64,000 nt of DNA, taken from the NCBI RefSeq assembly GCF_018704125.1, contig NZ_JAGTIS010000010.1:1-64000 (forward strand), given 5' to 3'. The first letter of the stretch is position 1, and every line of letters starts with the position of its first letter. Shown one piece after another: positions 21,055-31,790 of this stretch. Under the pieces are notes generated by a model that was not told where the DNA came from, did no database searches, and worked only from the letters and a program-made list of their open reading frames with translations. The translations under genes were made by a program, and so were the position numbers. The DNA is from Metapseudomonas boanensis (GTDB taxonomy: Bacteria > Pseudomonadota > Gammaproteobacteria > Pseudomonadales > Pseudomonadaceae).

Positions 21055-21366
21055 ATGCAAAACCAACAAATCCGTATTCGGTTGAAGGCTTTTGACCATC
21101 GCCTGATCGATCAATCCACCCAGGAAATCGTGGAAACCGCGAAACGTACTGGTGCTCAGGTGCGTGGTCCTATTCCTCTGCCTACTCGCAAAGAGCGGTA
21201 CACCGTTCTGGTCTCCCCGCACGTCAACAAAGACGCGCGCGATCAGTACGAAATTCGTACCCACAAGCGTGTGCTGGATATCGTCCAGCCGACGGATAAA
21301 ACCGTCGACGCGCTGATGAAGCTCGACCTTGCGGCAGGCGTGGAAGTGCAGATCAGCCTCGGCTAA
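21055..21366 (+). CDS. rpsJ: 30S ribosomal protein S10 (NusE)
   Basis: A 103-residue 30S head protein that also serves as NusE in antitermination and as the NusG partner coupling transcription to translation. ATG 21055 is chosen ([19 protein letters not shown]); the longer upstream frame runs into the promoter. First gene of the S10 operon. Confidence 0.97.
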   Translation: MQNQQIRIRLKAFDHRLIDQSTQEIVETAKRTGAQVRGPIPLPTRKERYTVLVSPHVNKDARDQYEIRTHKRVLDIVQPTDKTVDALMKLDLAAGVEVQISLG

Positions 21367-21450
21367 TACCCTCTGGGGTTTAGTCGTGTAACGCTCTGAA
21401 ATGGGCGGCCATAGCGGGTGAAAGCCCCGTACACTCATGAGGTTTACAAC

Positions 21451-22086
21451 ATGACTATTGGTGTAGTCGGTCGTAAGTGCGGCATGACCCGCATTTTCAC
21501 CGAAGAAGGTGTCTCCATTCCGGTGTCGGTCATTGAGATCGAGCCGAATCGTGTGACCCAATTCAAGAACGAAGAGAGCGATGGCTATCGCGCCGTGCAG
21601 GTAACTGTCGGTGAGCGTCGCGCTTCCCGTGTGACCAAGGCGCAAGCCGGTCACTTCGCCAAGGCGAGCGTTGCTGCGGGTCGCAGTGTCTGGGAATTCC
21701 GTCTCGAGGACGGTGAGTTCCAGGCTGGCGATCAGCTGACTGTCGAGCTGTTCCAGGCGGGCCAGCTGGTAGATGTTACCGGTCAGTCCAAGGGTAAAGG
21801 CTATGCCGGTACCATCAAGCGCTGGAACTTCCGTGGTCAAGACAATACTCACGGTAACTCCGTTTCCCACCGCGCCCCGGGCTCGATTGGCCAGTGCCAG
21901 ACTCCTGGTCGTGTCTTCAAGGGCAAGAAAATGTCCGGTCACCTCGGTGCTGAGCGTGTAACCGTGCAGTCCCTGGAAGTTGTGCGTGTCGATGCAGAAC
22001 GCAATCTGCTGCTGGTCAAGGGTGCCATCCCTGGCGCTACCGGTGGTGATGTCGTTGTGCGTCCGGCAGCCAAGGCTCGCGGTTAA
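21451..22086 (+). CDS. rplC: 50S ribosomal protein L3
   Basis: A 211-residue protein reaching toward the peptidyl transferase centre. It starts [16 protein letters not shown] at ATG 21451; an in-frame ATG at 21418 lacks family support. The GHQ loop region ([22 protein letters not shown]), whose Gln is methylated in related bacteria, is present. Confidence 0.96.
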   Translation: MTIGVVGRKCGMTRIFTEEGVSIPVSVIEIEPNRVTQFKNEESDGYRAVQVTVGERRASRVTKAQAGHFAKASVAAGRSVWEFRLEDGEFQAGDQLTVELFQAGQLVDVTGQSKGKGYAGTIKRWNFRGQDNTHGNSVSHRAPGSIGQCQTPGRVFKGKKMSGHLGAERVTVQSLEVVRVDAERNLLLVKGAIPGATGGDVVVRPAAKARG

Positions 22087-22100
22087 GAGGGGAAGCTGAG

Positions 22101-22703
22101 ATGCAGTTGAATGTAAATGGCGCTCAGGCTATCGAAGTCAGTGAGCGTACTTTTGGCGGTGAGTTCAACGAGACCCTGGTTCACCAGGCCGTAGTTGCTT
22201 ACATGGCTGGTGGCCGTCAGGGCACTCGCGCGCAGAAGACCCGTTCCGAAGTTTCCGGTGGCGGTAAGAAGCCTTGGCGTCAGAAGGGCACTGGTCGTGC
22301 TCGTGCTGGCACCATTCGTAGCCCCATCTGGCGCTCCGGTGGCACCACTTTCGCAGCTAAGCCCCAGGATCACTCCCAGAAGCTCAATAAGAAGATGTAT
22401 CGCGCTGCCATGCGCTCCATCCTCGCTGAGCTGGTTCGTCAAGAGCGTCTGGTCGTGGTTGATGACTTTGCTGTTGATGCACCCAAAACCAAGACTCTGC
22501 TGGGCAAGCTGAACGGCCTGGGTCTGACCGATGTGCTCATCGTATCCGATGCCGTCGACCAGAACCTGTACCTGGCTGCTCGCAACCTGCCGCATGTTGA
22601 TGTTCGTGATGTGCAGGGTTCCGACCCGGTCAGCCTGATCGCCTACGACAAGGTGCTCATCACCGTGTCCGCCGTGAAGAAATTCGAGGAGCTGCTGGGA
22701 TGA
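22101..22703 (+). CDS. rplD: 50S ribosomal protein L4
   Basis: A 200-residue protein lining the exit tunnel. The extended loop ([29 protein letters not shown], written in one-letter code over residues about 56-84) contains the macrolide-linked [12 protein letters not shown] stretch in wild-type form. The last codon overlaps the rplW start (ATGA). Confidence 0.97.
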   Translation: MQLNVNGAQAIEVSERTFGGEFNETLVHQAVVAYMAGGRQGTRAQKTRSEVSGGGKKPWRQKGTGRARAGTIRSPIWRSGGTTFAAKPQDHSQKLNKKMYRAAMRSILAELVRQERLVVVDDFAVDAPKTKTLLGKLNGLGLTDVLIVSDAVDQNLYLAARNLPHVDVRDVQGSDPVSLIAYDKVLITVSAVKKFEELLG

Positions 22704-22999
22704 ACCAGGAACGCGTATTCAAGGTGCTGGTTGGTCCGCATATCTCCGAGAAAGCCACGATGCTGGCGGATAGCAGGGGCCAATTCGTTTTCAAGGTTGC
22801 CACCGATGCAACCAAGCTGGAAATCAAGAAGGCCGTCGAAAGCCTGTTCAGCGTGAAAGTCGCTCGTGTCACTACCCTTAACGTCAAGGGCAAGACCAAG
22901 CGTACCGTTCGCGGTCTGGGCAAGCGTAACGACTGGAAGAAGGCGTACATCGCTCTTCAGCCGGGCCAAGATCTCGATTTCGCCAGCAGCGCTGAGTAA
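22700..22999 (+). CDS. rplW: 50S ribosomal protein L23
   Basis: A 99-residue protein at the exit-tunnel rim, the docking site for trigger factor and [22 protein letters not shown] core and the C-terminal KKAYIAL strand are visible. Overlaps rplD by 4 nt. Confidence 0.96.
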   Translation: MNQERVFKVLVGPHISEKATMLADSRGQFVFKVATDATKLEIKKAVESLFSVKVARVTTLNVKGKTKRTVRGLGKRNDWKKAYIALQPGQDLDFASSAE

Positions 23000-23010
23000 A
23001 GGGGTGCATC

Positions 23011-23832
23011 ATGGCAATCGTTAAATGCAAGCCGACCTCCGCTGGCCGCCGTTTCGTGGTCAAGGTGGTCAATCAGGAGCTGCACAAAGGCGCTCCTTAC
23101 GCACCGCTAGTCGAGAAGAAGTCGAAAAGCGGTGGTCGTAACAACAACGGCCGTATCACCACTCGCCACATCGGTGGTGGTCACAAGCAGCACTATCGTC
23201 TGGTCGACTTCCGTCGCAACAAGGATGGCATTCCTGCCACCGTTGAGCGTATCGAATACGACCCGAACCGTACTGCTCACATCGCGCTGCTGAAGTACGC
23301 CGATGGCGAGCGTCGCTACATCATCGCGCCGAAAGGCGTGAGTGCTGGCGACCAGCTGATCTCCGGCGTCAATGCTCCGATCAGGGCCGGTAACAGCCTG
23401 CCGCTGCGCAACATTCCGGTTGGTAGCACCGTTCACGGTATCGAACTCAAGCCTGGCAAGGGTGCGCAAATCGCTCGTTCCGCTGGCGCTTCCGTTCAGC
23501 TGGTAGCCCGCGAAGGTGCCTACGTGACCCTGCGTCTGCGCTCCGGCGAGATGCGCAAAGTCCTGGCTGAGTGCCGTGCGACCCTGGGCGAAGTCTCGAA
23601 CTCCGAGCACAGCCTGCGTTCGCTGGGTAAAGCTGGTGCCAAGCGCTGGCGTGGTGTTCGCCCGACCGTTCGCGGCGTGGCAATGAACCCGGTAGACCAC
23701 CCGCATGGTGGTGGTGAAGGTCGTACCTCTGGTGGCCGTCATCCGGTGTCTCCGTGGGGCTTCCCGACTAAGGGTGCGAAGACCCGCGCGAACAAGCGCA
23801 CCGACAATATGATCGTCCGTCGCCGTAAATAA
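23011..23832 (+). CDS. rplB: 50S ribosomal protein L2
   Basis: A 273-residue protein essential for subunit joining and the peptidyl transferase centre. The conserved [20 protein letters not shown] segment with the key histidine is near residues 225-244. Lies 11 nt after rplW. Confidence 0.98.
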   Translation: MAIVKCKPTSAGRRFVVKVVNQELHKGAPYAPLVEKKSKSGGRNNNGRITTRHIGGGHKQHYRLVDFRRNKDGIPATVERIEYDPNRTAHIALLKYADGERRYIIAPKGVSAGDQLISGVNAPIRAGNSLPLRNIPVGSTVHGIELKPGKGAQIARSAGASVQLVAREGAYVTLRLRSGEMRKVLAECRATLGEVSNSEHSLRSLGKAGAKRWRGVRPTVRGVAMNPVDHPHGGGEGRTSGGRHPVSPWGFPTKGAKTRANKRTDNMIVRRRK

Positions 23833-23846
23833 TCGAGGATACGACT

Positions 23847-24122
23847 GTGCCGCGTTCTCTGAAAAAAGGTCCTTTTATCGATCTTCACCTACTGAAGAAG
23901 ATCGAAGTGGCGGTGGAAAAGAACGATCGCAAGCCGGTGAAAACCTGGTCGCGCCGTTCCATCGTTCTGCCGCAAATGGTCGGTCTGACCATCGCTGTAC
24001 ACAACGGTCGTCAACATGTCCCGGTTCTCGTGAACGAAGACATGGTCGGTCACAAACTGGGCGAGTTCGCCGCTACCCGCACCTATCGCGGGCATGCTGC
24101 GGACAAGAAAGCCAAGCGTTAA
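23847..24122 (+). CDS. rpsS: 30S ribosomal protein S19
   Basis: A 91-residue 30S head protein contacting L5 in bridge B1. GTG start after TCGAGGA; begins [18 protein letters not shown]. Ends with the basic tail [10 protein letters not shown]. Confidence 0.97.
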   Translation: MPRSLKKGPFIDLHLLKKIEVAVEKNDRKPVKTWSRRSIVLPQMVGLTIAVHNGRQHVPVLVNEDMVGHKLGEFAATRTYRGHAADKKAKR

Positions 24123-24135
24123 GGGGTAAGGAACG

Positions 24136-24468
24136 ATGGAAGTAGCCGCTAAGCTGTCGGGCGCTCGAATCTCCGCCCAGAAAGCCCGCTTGGTCGCCGA
24201 CCAGATTCGCGGGAAGAAGGTGGGCGAAGCGCTCAACCTGTTGACTTTCAGCAGCAAGAAAGCCGCTGAAATCATGAAGAAGGTGCTCGAATCGGCCGTG
24301 GCCAACGCTGAGCACAACGAAGGCGCGGACGTGGATGACCTGAAGGTTTCCACTGTTTTCGTCAACGAAGGGCGTTCGCTGAAGCGCATCATGCCGCGAG
24401 CCAAGGGCCGTGCTGATCGCATCGTCAAGCGGTCTTGCCATATCACTGTCAAGGTTGCGGACAAGTAA
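24136..24468 (+). CDS. rplV: 50S ribosomal protein L22
   Basis: A 110-residue exit-tunnel protein whose hairpin ([16 protein letters not shown]) reaches the macrolide-binding site, wild type in form. ATG follows a clear AAGGGG site. Confidence 0.97.
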   Translation: MEVAAKLSGARISAQKARLVADQIRGKKVGEALNLLTFSSKKAAEIMKKVLESAVANAEHNEGADVDDLKVSTVFVNEGRSLKRIMPRAKGRADRIVKRSCHITVKVADK

Positions 24469-24481
24469 CGGAGTCGATCAG

Positions 24482-25168
24482 ATGGGTCAGAAAGTACATC
24501 CCACTGGCATTCGCCTGGGAATCGTCAAGGAGCACACCTCCGTTTGGTACGCAGATAAGCGCACTTATGCCGACTATCTGTTTGCCGACCTCAAGGTGCG
24601 TGAGTACCTCCAAGACAAACTAAAAAGCGCGTCCGTAAGCCGTATCGATATTCATCGCCCGGCTCAGACTGCACGCATCACCATCCACACCGCTCGTCCC
24701 GGCATCGTGATCGGCAAGAAAGGTGAAGATGTTGAGAAGCTGCGTCAGGACCTGACCAAGCAAATGGGTGTGCCTGTGCACATCAACATCGAAGAGATCC
24801 GCAAGCCGGAGCTCGACGGTATGCTGGTTGCGCAGAGCGTAGCTCAGCAGCTGGAGCGTCGCGTAATGTTCCGTCGCGCCATGAAGCGCGCTGTACAGAA
24901 CGCCATGCGCATTGGTGCCAAAGGCATCAAGATCCAGGTGAGTGGTCGTCTTGGTGGCGCCGAAATCGCTCGTACCGAGTGGTATCGCGAAGGTCGTGTG
25001 CCTCTGCACACCCTGCGCGCCGACATCGACTACGCAACCTACGAAGCGCACACCACCTATGGTGTGATCGGTGTGAAGGTTTGGATCTTCAAGGGTGAGG
25101 TCATTGGTGGCCGCCAGGAAGAGCTGAAGCCGCAAGCGCCCGCTCCTCGTAAAAAAGCTGCTAAGTAA
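24482..25168 (+). CDS. rpsC: 30S ribosomal protein S3
   Basis: A 228-residue protein at the mRNA entry channel, with mRNA helicase activity together with S4 and S5. The KH motif [17 protein letters not shown] lies near residue 75. ATG 24482 ([13 protein letters not shown]) is the conserved start; the longer frame runs back into rplV. Confidence 0.97.
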   Translation: MGQKVHPTGIRLGIVKEHTSVWYADKRTYADYLFADLKVREYLQDKLKSASVSRIDIHRPAQTARITIHTARPGIVIGKKGEDVEKLRQDLTKQMGVPVHINIEEIRKPELDGMLVAQSVAQQLERRVMFRRAMKRAVQNAMRIGAKGIKIQVSGRLGGAEIARTEWYREGRVPLHTLRADIDYATYEAHTTYGVIGVKVWIFKGEVIGGRQEELKPQAPAPRKKAAK

Positions 25169-25180
25169 GGGGTACGCCAA

Positions 25181-25594
25181 ATGTTGCAACCAAAGCGTAC
25201 GAAGTTCCGCAAGCAGATGACCGGCCACAACCGTGGTCTGGCTCATCGCGGTAGCAAGGTCAGCTTCGGCGAATTCGCGCTGAAAGCTACTGGCCGTGGT
25301 CGTCTCACCGCCCGCCAGATCGAGGCTGCACGTCGTGCCCTCACCCGTCACGTTAAGCGTGGTGGCAAGATCTGGATCCGTGTGTTCCCCGACAAGCCCG
25401 TTACCAAGAAGCCCCTCGAAGTTCGTATGGGTAAAGGTAAGGGTGGCGTCGAGTACTGGGTAGCCCAGATTCAGCCGGGCAAGGTCCTGTACGAGATCGA
25501 GGGTGTTTCCGAAGAGCTGGCGCGTGAGGCATTCGCCCTGGCTGCTGCAAAGCTGCCGCTCGCCACCTCCTTTGTTAAGCGGACGGTGATGTGA
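25181..25594 (+). CDS. rplP: 50S ribosomal protein L16
   Basis: A 137-residue protein near the A site of the large subunit. It begins [19 protein letters not shown], and the loop [12 protein letters not shown] is conserved. Its stop overlaps the rpmC ATG. Confidence 0.97.
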   Translation: MLQPKRTKFRKQMTGHNRGLAHRGSKVSFGEFALKATGRGRLTARQIEAARRALTRHVKRGGKIWIRVFPDKPVTKKPLEVRMGKGKGGVEYWVAQIQPGKVLYEIEGVSEELAREAFALAAAKLPLATSFVKRTVM

Positions 25595-25785
25595 TGAAAG
25601 CGAATGAACTTCGTGAAAAGACCGTAGAGCAGCTGAACGAGCAATTGCTCGGCCTGCTGCGTGACCAGTTCAATCTGCGTATGCAGAAAGCAACTGGCCA
25701 GTTGGGGCAGTCTCACCTGCTCTCGCAAGTGAAGCGCGACATCGCTCGCGTGAAAACTGTGCTCAACCAGCAAGCAGGTAAGTAA
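25594..25785 (+). CDS. rpmC: 50S ribosomal protein L29
   Basis: A 63-residue, all-helical protein at the tunnel exit. ATG 25594 overlaps the rplP stop by one base (TGATG). The preceding GTG codon is a less likely start. Confidence 0.95.
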   Translation: MKANELREKTVEQLNEQLLGLLRDQFNLRMQKATGQLGQSHLLSQVKRDIARVKTVLNQQAGK

Positions 25786-25787
25786 TC

Positions 25788-26054
25788 ATGGCTGAAGCTC
25801 AGAAAATCGTCCGTACGCTGACTGGCCGCGTCGTCAGCGACAAGATGGACAAGACCATCACCGTTCTGATCGAGCGCCGCGTAAAGCACCCGATCTACGG
25901 TAAATACGTTAAGCGTTCGACCAAGCTGCACGCTCACGACGAAACCAACCAGTGCCGTATCGGCGACAAGGTCACTATTCGTGAGACTCGTCCGCTGGCC
26001 AAGACCAAGTCCTGGGCTCTGGTGGAAGTCGTCGAACGTGCCGTGGAAGTCTAA
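25788..26054 (+). CDS. rpsQ: 30S ribosomal protein S17
   Basis: An 88-residue OB-fold protein, an early binder of the 16S 5' domain. Contains the signature [18 protein letters not shown]. It starts 2 nt after rpmC and is the last gene of the S10 set before rplN. Confidence 0.97.
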   Translation: MAEAQKIVRTLTGRVVSDKMDKTITVLIERRVKHPIYGKYVKRSTKLHAHDETNQCRIGDKVTIRETRPLAKTKSWALVEVVERAVEV

Positions 26055-26076
26055 GGACTAAGGGTCGGAGAAAGAT

Positions 26077-26445
26077 ATGATTCAGACTCAATCCATGCTC
26101 GACGTCGCTGACAACAGCGGTGCTCGTCGCGTTATGTGCATCAAGGTCCTTGGTGGTTCCCACCGTCGCTACGCCGGTATCGGCGACATCATCAAAGTGA
26201 CCGTGAAGGAAGCGATTCCGCGTGGCAAGGTGAAGAAAGGCCAGGTAATGACCGCTGTTGTGGTTCGTACCAAGCACGGCGTTCGTCGCCCTGATGGCTC
26301 GATCATCCGCTTCGACGGCAACGCCGCCGTCCTGCTGAACAACAAGCAGGAGCCGATCGGCACCCGTATCTTCGGGCCCGTGACCCGTGAACTGCGTTCC
26401 GAGAAGTTCATGAAGATCGTCTCGCTCGCCCCCGAAGTGCTGTAA
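26077..26445 (+). CDS. rplN: 50S ribosomal protein L14
   Basis: A 122-residue protein at the subunit interface and the target of silencing factor RsfS. Begins [21 protein letters not shown]. Opens the spc gene set, only 22 nt after rpsQ and without a visible terminator, so S10 and spc genes are continuous here. Confidence 0.97.
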   Translation: MIQTQSMLDVADNSGARRVMCIKVLGGSHRRYAGIGDIIKVTVKEAIPRGKVKKGQVMTAVVVRTKHGVRRPDGSIIRFDGNAAVLLNNKQEPIGTRIFGPVTRELRSEKFMKIVSLAPEVL

Positions 26446-26457
26446 GGAGAAGCCGTC

Positions 26458-26772
26458 ATGCAAAAGATTCGTCGTGACGACGAGATCATCGTCATCGCCG
26501 GCAAGGACAAGGGCAAGCGCGGTAAGGTGCTGAAGGTTCTCGAGGACAGCCGTGTGCTGGTCAGCGGGATCAACCTGATCAAGCGCCATACCAAGCCCAA
26601 CCCGATGTCTGGCGTCCAGGGCGGTATCGTTGAACGTGAGGCGCCGCTGCACGTCTCTAACGTGGCCATCTTCAATGGCGAAACCAACAAGGCTGATCGC
26701 GTTGGTTTCAAGGTCGAAGACGGTAAGAAAATTCGTGTCTTCAAGTCGACCCAAAAGCCGGTTGATGCTTGA
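26458..26772 (+). CDS. rplX: 50S ribosomal protein L24
   Basis: A 104-residue assembly-initiator protein with a KOW motif ([17 protein letters not shown]). ATG follows TAAGGAG. Confidence 0.97.
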   Translation: MQKIRRDDEIIVIAGKDKGKRGKVLKVLEDSRVLVSGINLIKRHTKPNPMSGVQGGIVEREAPLHVSNVAIFNGETNKADRVGFKVEDGKKIRVFKSTQKPVDA

Positions 26773-26792
26773 GCACTGCTAGGTAGAAAACC

Positions 26793-27332
26793 ATGGCACG
26801 ACTAAAAGAGATTTACCGGAAAGAAATCGCGCCGAAGCTGAAGGAGCAACTTCAGCTGGCCAACGTGATGGAAATTCCGCGCATTACCAAGATCACCCTG
26901 AACATGGGGCTGGGCGAAGCAATCGGCGACAAGAAAGTCATCGAACACGCTGTAGCCGACTTGGAAAAGATCACCGGCCAGAAAGCCGTCGTTACCTACG
27001 CCCGCAAGTCCATTGCAGGCTTCAAGGTTCGTGAAGGCTGGCCGATTGGCGTCAAGGTCACCCTTCGCCGCGATCGTATGTACGAGTTCCTGGACCGTCT
27101 GCTGTCCATCTCCCTGCCGCGCGTTCGTGACTTCCGCGGCCTGAATGCCAAGTCCTTCGACGGTCGTGGCAACTACAGCATGGGCGTGAAAGAGCAGATC
27201 ATCTTCCCGGAAATCGATTACGACAAAATCGATGCGCTGCGCGGTCTGGATATCACCCTGACCACCACCGCCCGCACGGATGATGAAGGTCGCGCCCTGC
27301 TGCGCGCCTTCAACTTCCCGTTCCGCAACTGA
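26793..27332 (+). CDS. rplE: 50S ribosomal protein L5
   Basis: A 179-residue central-protuberance protein that binds 5S rRNA and P-site tRNA. The [19 protein letters not shown] and [16 protein letters not shown] stretches are conserved. In E. coli, S8 represses the spc operon near this gene; I did not identify such a site here. Confidence 0.97.
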   Translation: MARLKEIYRKEIAPKLKEQLQLANVMEIPRITKITLNMGLGEAIGDKKVIEHAVADLEKITGQKAVVTYARKSIAGFKVREGWPIGVKVTLRRDRMYEFLDRLLSISLPRVRDFRGLNAKSFDGRGNYSMGVKEQIIFPEIDYDKIDALRGLDITLTTTARTDDEGRALLRAFNFPFRN

Positions 27333-27345
27333 TTGGAGTAGGAAC

Positions 27346-27651
27346 ATGGCCAAACAGAGCATGAAAAACCGTGAGCTGAAGCGTCAGCAAACGGTCGCCA
27401 AGTACGCCAAAAAGCGTGCTGAGCTGAAAGCTATCATTGCCAACCCGAACTCCTCTCCGGAAGCGCGTTGGGAAGCCCAGGTAGCTCTGCAGAAGCAGCC
27501 CCGTGACGCCAGTGCCTCGCGCCTGCGTAACCGCTGCCGCATTACTGGCCGTCCGCACGGCGTGTATCGCAAGTTCGGCCTCGGCCGTAACAAGCTGCGC
27601 GAAGCTGCGATGCGCGGTGATGTGCCCGGCCTGGTGAAAGCCAGCTGGTAA
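27346..27651 (+). CDS. rpsN: 30S ribosomal protein S14
   Basis: A 101-residue, zinc-free long form of S14; the CxxC pairs of the short form are absent. ATG 27346 ([15 protein letters not shown]) is preferred over the longer frame inside rplE. A terminator follows, splitting the spc operon. Confidence 0.97.
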   Translation: MAKQSMKNRELKRQQTVAKYAKKRAELKAIIANPNSSPEARWEAQVALQKQPRDASASRLRNRCRITGRPHGVYRKFGLGRNKLREAAMRGDVPGLVKASW

Positions 27652-27695
27652 GTGATGGTCGGTTGGGCCGGCTCTGTCGGTCCACTCCGGTCAAG

Positions 27696-27730
27696 CGAAT
27701 CAAGCCCCTTTTGGGGCTTGATTCGTTTCT
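27696..27730 (+). terminator. Terminator inside the spc operon, after rpsN
   Basis: A perfect 13-bp stem (CGAATCAAGCCCC with GGGGCTTGATTCG) around TTTT, followed by TTTCT. The outer half of the 3' arm is also the -35 region of the next promoter. It lies in the 190-bp rpsN-rpsH gap, which holds no gene. Confidence 0.85.
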
Positions 27731-27746
27731 GGACTGTCTCTAGAAT
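27718..27746 (+). promoter_or_regulatory. Internal spc operon promoter (rpsH onward)
   Basis: TTGATT (27718-27723, within the terminator's 3' arm), 17-bp spacer and TAGAAT (27741-27746), followed by a GC-rich discriminator. The expected start near 27753 leaves a leader of about 90 nt before rpsH. Confidence 0.8.
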
Positions 27747-27841
27747 GTCCGGCTCGCCCGAGTCTGGCTTTCATTCGACCAGTCTTCGCGTGTGACGTTA
27801 GCCGAAAGGCTATTTCCATTTGTATCAGGAGCATCTAGCCC

Positions 27842-28234
27842 ATGAGTATGCAGGACCCGTTAGCGGACATGCTAACTCGTATCCGTAATGCCCAGATGGC
27901 TGAAAAGTCTGTCGTAAGCATGCCGTCCTCCAAGTTGAAGGTGGCAGTAGCCGACGTTCTGAAGAACGAAGGTTACATTTCGGGATACCAAGTCAGCAGC
28001 GACATCAAGCCGTTGCTGTCCATCGAGCTGAAGTACTTCGAAGGCCGTCCGGTCATTGAGGAGCTGAAGCGCGTAAGTCGTCCTGGCCTGCGCCAGTACA
28101 AGTCCGTCGATCAGCTGCCGAAAGTACGTGGCGGCCTGGGCGTATCGATCGTATCCACCAACAAAGGTGTGATGACTGATCGAGCTGCTCGCGCTGCTGG
28201 TGTTGGTGGCGAAGTGCTTTGCACTGTGTTCTAA
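27842..28234 (+). CDS. rpsH: 30S ribosomal protein S8
   Basis: A 130-residue central-domain 16S rRNA binder and, in relatives, repressor of its own operon. It begins [18 protein letters not shown]. First gene after the internal terminator-promoter. Confidence 0.97.
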   Translation: MSMQDPLADMLTRIRNAQMAEKSVVSMPSSKLKVAVADVLKNEGYISGYQVSSDIKPLLSIELKYFEGRPVIEELKRVSRPGLRQYKSVDQLPKVRGGLGVSIVSTNKGVMTDRAARAAGVGGEVLCTVF

Positions 28235-28246
28235 GGGGGTTGAAGC

Positions 28247-28780
28247 ATGTCTCGCGTTGCTAAGAACCCCGTCAAGCTGCCCGCTGGCGTTGAAGTCAAG
28301 ATCGCCGGCCAGCAGCTTTCGGTGAAGGGTGCCAAGGGCGCTCTCGAACTGAAAGTACATCCGTCCGTGCAGGTTCTGGAAGAGTCTGGTGAGCTGCGTT
28401 TTGCTGCTCGCAATGGCGATCAGCAGAACAAAGCAATGGCCGGTACCACTCGTGCGCTGGTCAATAACATGGTTATTGGTGTCAGCCAGGGCTTCGAGCG
28501 CAAGCTCCAGCTGGTTGGCGTTGGTTACAAGGCGCAAGCCAAAGGTCAAGTGCTGTCCCTGGCTCTCGGCTTCTCGCACCCGGTGGATTACGAACTGCCG
28601 CAAGGCGTCACCGCTGAAACCCCCAGCCAGACCGATATCCTGATCAAGGGCATCGATAAGCAGCTGGTAGGCCAGGTGGCTGCTGAGATTCGCGACTTCC
28701 GTCCGCCGGAGCCTTACAAGGGCAAGGGTGTGCGTTACGCCGACGAAGTCGTCCGTCGTAAAGAAGCTAAGAAGAAGTAG
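28247..28780 (+). CDS. rplF: 50S ribosomal protein L6
   Basis: A 177-residue protein near the sarcin-ricin loop, made of two related domains. The C-terminal signature [16 protein letters not shown] is present. Starts [17 protein letters not shown]. Confidence 0.97.
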   Translation: MSRVAKNPVKLPAGVEVKIAGQQLSVKGAKGALELKVHPSVQVLEESGELRFAARNGDQQNKAMAGTTRALVNNMVIGVSQGFERKLQLVGVGYKAQAKGQVLSLALGFSHPVDYELPQGVTAETPSQTDILIKGIDKQLVGQVAAEIRDFRPPEPYKGKGVRYADEVVRRKEAKKK

Positions 28781-28790
28781 GGCATAGCAA

Positions 28791-29141
28791 ATGAGCGAAA
28801 AGAAAGAAACTCGTCTGCGTCGCGCTCGCAAGGCACGCCTGAAAATGCGCGAGCTGGTAGCCGTACGCCTCTGCGTGTACCGCTCTTCCCAGCACATCTA
28901 CGCCCAGGTCATTTCGGCCGACGGCGCCAAGGTCCTGGCCAGCGCCTCGACCTTGGACAAAGAACTGCGTGACGGCGCCACTGGCAACGTCGACGCGGCC
29001 AAGAAGGTTGGTCAGCTGGTTGCTGAGCGTGCGAAAGCCGCTGGCGTCACTCAGGTGGCATTCGATCGTTCTGGCTTCAAGTACCACGGCCGCGTCAAAG
29101 CGCTGGCTGATGCTGCTCGTGAAGGCGGGCTGGAGTTCTAA
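28791..29141 (+). CDS. rplR: 50S ribosomal protein L18
   Basis: A 116-residue 5S rRNA-binding protein. Has the basic N terminus ([18 protein letters not shown]) and the conserved [26 protein letters not shown] end. Confidence 0.97.
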   Translation: MSEKKETRLRRARKARLKMRELVAVRLCVYRSSQHIYAQVISADGAKVLASASTLDKELRDGATGNVDAAKKVGQLVAERAKAAGVTQVAFDRSGFKYHGRVKALADAAREGGLEF

Positions 29142-29144
29142 GTT

Positions 29145-29645
29145 ATGGCAAATAACGAGCAAAAGCGCGACGAAGGCTACATCGAGAAGCTGGTTCAGGT
29201 TAACCGCGTTGCCAAGACCGTTAAAGGTGGTCGTATCTTCACCTTCACCGCGCTGACCGTGGTTGGCGACGGCAAAGGTCGTGTAGGTTTCGGTCGCGGC
29301 AAGTCCCGCGAAGTGCCTGCTGCGATCCAGAAGGCGATGGAAGCTGCTCGCCGCAACATGATCCAGGTTGATCTGGATGGCACCACCCTGCAGTACCCGA
29401 TCAAGTCCGCTCATGGCGCCTCCAAGGTGTTCATGCAGCCGGCTTCCGAAGGTACCGGTATCATCGCCGGCGGCGCCATGCGTGCTGTTCTGGAAGTAGC
29501 CGGTGTGCAGAACGTTCTGGCCAAGTGCTACGGCTCCACCAATCCGGTGAACGTGGTTTACGCCACCTTCAAGGGTCTGAAGAATATGCAGTCCCCTGAG
29601 TCCGTTGCGGCCAAGCGTGGTAAGAGCGTCGAGGAGATTCTCTAA
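29145..29645 (+). CDS. rpsE: 30S ribosomal protein S5
   Basis: A 166-residue protein at the mRNA entrance that affects fidelity. The [23 protein letters not shown] segment and the spectinomycin loop region near residues 20-30 ([12 protein letters not shown]) look wild type. Starts 3 nt after rplR. Confidence 0.97.
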   Translation: MANNEQKRDEGYIEKLVQVNRVAKTVKGGRIFTFTALTVVGDGKGRVGFGRGKSREVPAAIQKAMEAARRNMIQVDLDGTTLQYPIKSAHGASKVFMQPASEGTGIIAGGAMRAVLEVAGVQNVLAKCYGSTNPVNVVYATFKGLKNMQSPESVAAKRGKSVEEIL

Positions 29646-29647
29646 TC

Positions 29648-29824
29648 ATGGCAACTGTCAAAGTAACGCTGGTCAAGAGCGTTAACGGCCGTCTGGCCAA
29701 CCATAAAGCTTGCGTCAAGGGTCTCGGCCTGCGTCGTATTGGTCATACCGTCGAGGTTCAGGACACCCCTGAAAATCGCGGCATGATCAACAAGGCTTAT
29801 TACCTTCTGCGTGTCGAGGGTTAA
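29648..29824 (+). CDS. rpmD: 50S ribosomal protein L30
   Basis: A 58-residue protein read directly from the sequence: it starts [20 protein letters not shown] and ends LLRVEG. ATG is 2 nt after the rpsE stop, and rplO starts 3 nt after its own stop. Size and the [21 protein letters not shown] core match L30. Confidence 0.97.
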   Translation: MATVKVTLVKSVNGRLANHKACVKGLGLRRIGHTVEVQDTPENRGMINKAYYLLRVEG

Positions 29825-29827
29825 TCC

Positions 29828-30262
29828 ATGAAACTGAACGATCTGCGTTCCGCGCCGGGTGCCCGTCGCGAGAAGCACCGTCCGGGCCGTGGTATCGGTA
29901 GCGGTCTGGGTAAGACCGGCGGCCGTGGCCACAAAGGTCTGACCTCCCGCTCCGGCGGCAAGGTAGCTCCGGGCTTCGAAGGCGGTCAGCAGCCGCTGCA
30001 CCGTCGCCTGCCGAAGTTTGGCTTCGTTTCCCTGAAGGCTATGGATCGCGCAGAAGTGCGTACTTCCGAGCTGGCCAAGGTTGAAGGCGATGTCATCACT
30101 CTGCAGGCTCTGAAGGATGCCAACGTGATCAATCAAAACGTGCAGCGCGTGAAAGTCATGCTGTCCGGTGAGGTTGTTCGCGCGGTTACCCTGAAAGGTA
30201 TCGCCGCCACCAAGGGTGCGCGTGCGGCTATCGAAGCAGCTGGCGGTAAGTTCGAGGACTAA
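29828..30262 (+). CDS. rplO: 50S ribosomal protein L15
   Basis: A 144-residue late-assembly protein. The Gly-rich N terminus ([18 protein letters not shown]) is typical. The secY ATG immediately follows its stop. Confidence 0.97.
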   Translation: MKLNDLRSAPGARREKHRPGRGIGSGLGKTGGRGHKGLTSRSGGKVAPGFEGGQQPLHRRLPKFGFVSLKAMDRAEVRTSELAKVEGDVITLQALKDANVINQNVQRVKVMLSGEVVRAVTLKGIAATKGARAAIEAAGGKFED

Positions 30263-31591
30263 ATGGCTAAGCAAGGTGCTCTCTCCGCGCTCAGCAATGG
30301 CGGGTTATCCGAGCTCTGGGCTCGACTGCGTTTCCTGTTCCTGGCGATCATCGTCTATCGGATCGGCGCGCACATTCCAGTGCCCGGTATCAACCCTGAC
30401 CGGCTGGCCGAGCTGTTCCGGCAGAACGAGGGGACCATTCTTAGCCTGTTCAACATGTTCTCCGGCGGTGCGCTGGAGCGGATGAGCATCTTTGCACTGG
30501 GGATCATGCCGTACATTTCGGCCTCGATCATCATGCAGCTCATGACCGCTATCAGTCCTCAGTTGGAGCAGTTGAAGAAGGAAGGTGAAGCTGGCCGTCG
30601 CAAGATCAGCCAGTACACCCGCTACGGCACTGTAGCCTTGGCGTTGGTCCAGGCCATCGGTATGTCCGTTGGTCTGGCCAGTCAGGGTGTCGCGTTCTCG
30701 ACTGATTTCGGCTTCTACTTCGTGTCTGTCACCACCTTCGTGGCGGGGGCAATGTTCATGATGTGGCTGGGCGAGCAGATCACTGAGCGCGGTGTCGGCA
30801 ACGGTATCTCGATGCTGATTTTTGCAGGCATCGTGGCCGGTCTTCCAGCAGCGATCGGGCAGTCGTTCGAGTCGGCCCGTCAGGGTGATATCAACATCTT
30901 CGCCCTGATCGCTGTCGGTTTGCTGGCAGTAGCGATCATCGGTTTCGTGGTGTTCATTGAGCGTGGCCAGCGTCGCATCGCGGTGCACTACGCCAAGCGT
31001 CAGCAGGGCCGTAAGGTTTTTGCTGCGCAGACCAGCCACCTGCCGTTGAAGGTGAACATGGCCGGCGTCATTCCGGCTATTTTTGCCAGCAGCATCCTGC
31101 TGTTCCCGGCTTCGCTTGGCGCCTGGTTTGGCCAGTCCGAAAGCATGGGCTGGCTGCAGGATGTCGCGCAAGCTATCGCTCCTGGTCAGCCGTTGAACAT
31201 TCTGCTGTTTAGTGCAGGGATCATTTTCTTCTGCTTCTTCTACACAGCGCTGATGTTCAATCCGAAAGACGTGGCGGAGAACCTGAAGAAGTCCGGTGCC
31301 TTTATCCCGGGTATCCGTCCGGGTGAGCAGTCGGCTCGCTACATTGATGGCGTACTGACCCGCTTGACCATGTTCGGTGCTCTGTACATGACGGCTGTTT
31401 GCCTGCTGCCCCAGTTCCTTGTGGTTGCAGCCAACGTACCGTTCTACCTTGGCGGGACCTCGTTGCTGATCGTGGTTGTGGTTGTGATGGACTTCATGTC
31501 CCAAGTACAATCCCACCTCGTTTCGCACCAGTACGAATCCCTGATGAAGAAAGCCAACCTGAAGGGCTATGGCAGCGGCATGCTCCGCTGA
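30263..31591 (+). CDS. secY: Preprotein translocase subunit SecY
   Basis: The 442-residue channel-forming core of the SecYEG translocon in the inner membrane, with ten predicted transmembrane helices. The plug and first-helix region ([21 protein letters not shown]) and the cytoplasmic loop with [15 protein letters not shown], which contacts ribosome and SecA, are present. It starts directly on the rplO stop, so insertion-machinery output is coupled to ribosomal protein synthesis. Confidence 0.97.
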   Translation: MAKQGALSALSNGGLSELWARLRFLFLAIIVYRIGAHIPVPGINPDRLAELFRQNEGTILSLFNMFSGGALERMSIFALGIMPYISASIIMQLMTAISPQLEQLKKEGEAGRRKISQYTRYGTVALALVQAIGMSVGLASQGVAFSTDFGFYFVSVTTFVAGAMFMMWLGEQITERGVGNGISMLIFAGIVAGLPAAIGQSFESARQGDINIFALIAVGLLAVAIIGFVVFIERGQRRIAVHYAKRQQGRKVFAAQTSHLPLKVNMAGVIPAIFASSILLFPASLGAWFGQSESMGWLQDVAQAIAPGQPLNILLFSAGIIFFCFFYTALMFNPKDVAENLKKSGAFIPGIRPGEQSARYIDGVLTRLTMFGALYMTAVCLLPQFLVVAANVPFYLGGTSLLIVVVVVMDFMSQVQSHLVSHQYESLMKKANLKGYGSGMLR

Positions 31592-31621
31592 CCTGGTGCC
31601 GTAAGGTTCTAGGAGTTACTG

Positions 31622-31738
31622 ATGAAAGTTCGTGCATCGGTGAAAAAGCTGTGCCGTAACTGCAAGATCATCCGTCGCGACGGTATCGTTCGCGTGATCT
31701 GCAGCGCGGAACCGCGTCACAAACAGCGCCAAGGCTGA
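31622..31738 (+). CDS. rpmJ: 50S ribosomal protein L36
   Basis: A 38-residue protein read directly from the sequence ([19 protein letters not shown] and onward, ending HKQRQG). Cys11, Cys14, Cys27 and His33 form the zinc site, so this is the zinc-containing C+ form. ATG follows AGGAG. It is the last gene before the spc-alpha terminator. Confidence 0.96.
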
Positions 31739-31757
31739 GTGTGATTCACGCGTTATG

Positions 31758-31790
31758 AACCCGGCAGCTAGTGCGCTGCCGGGTTGATTA
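31758..31790 (+). terminator. spc operon terminator
   Basis: An 11-bp stem (AACCCGGCAGC with GCTGCCGGGTT, loop TAGTGC) is followed by GATTATTCGTTT. The final TT of the stem starts the -35 of the alpha promoter. Confidence 0.8.
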
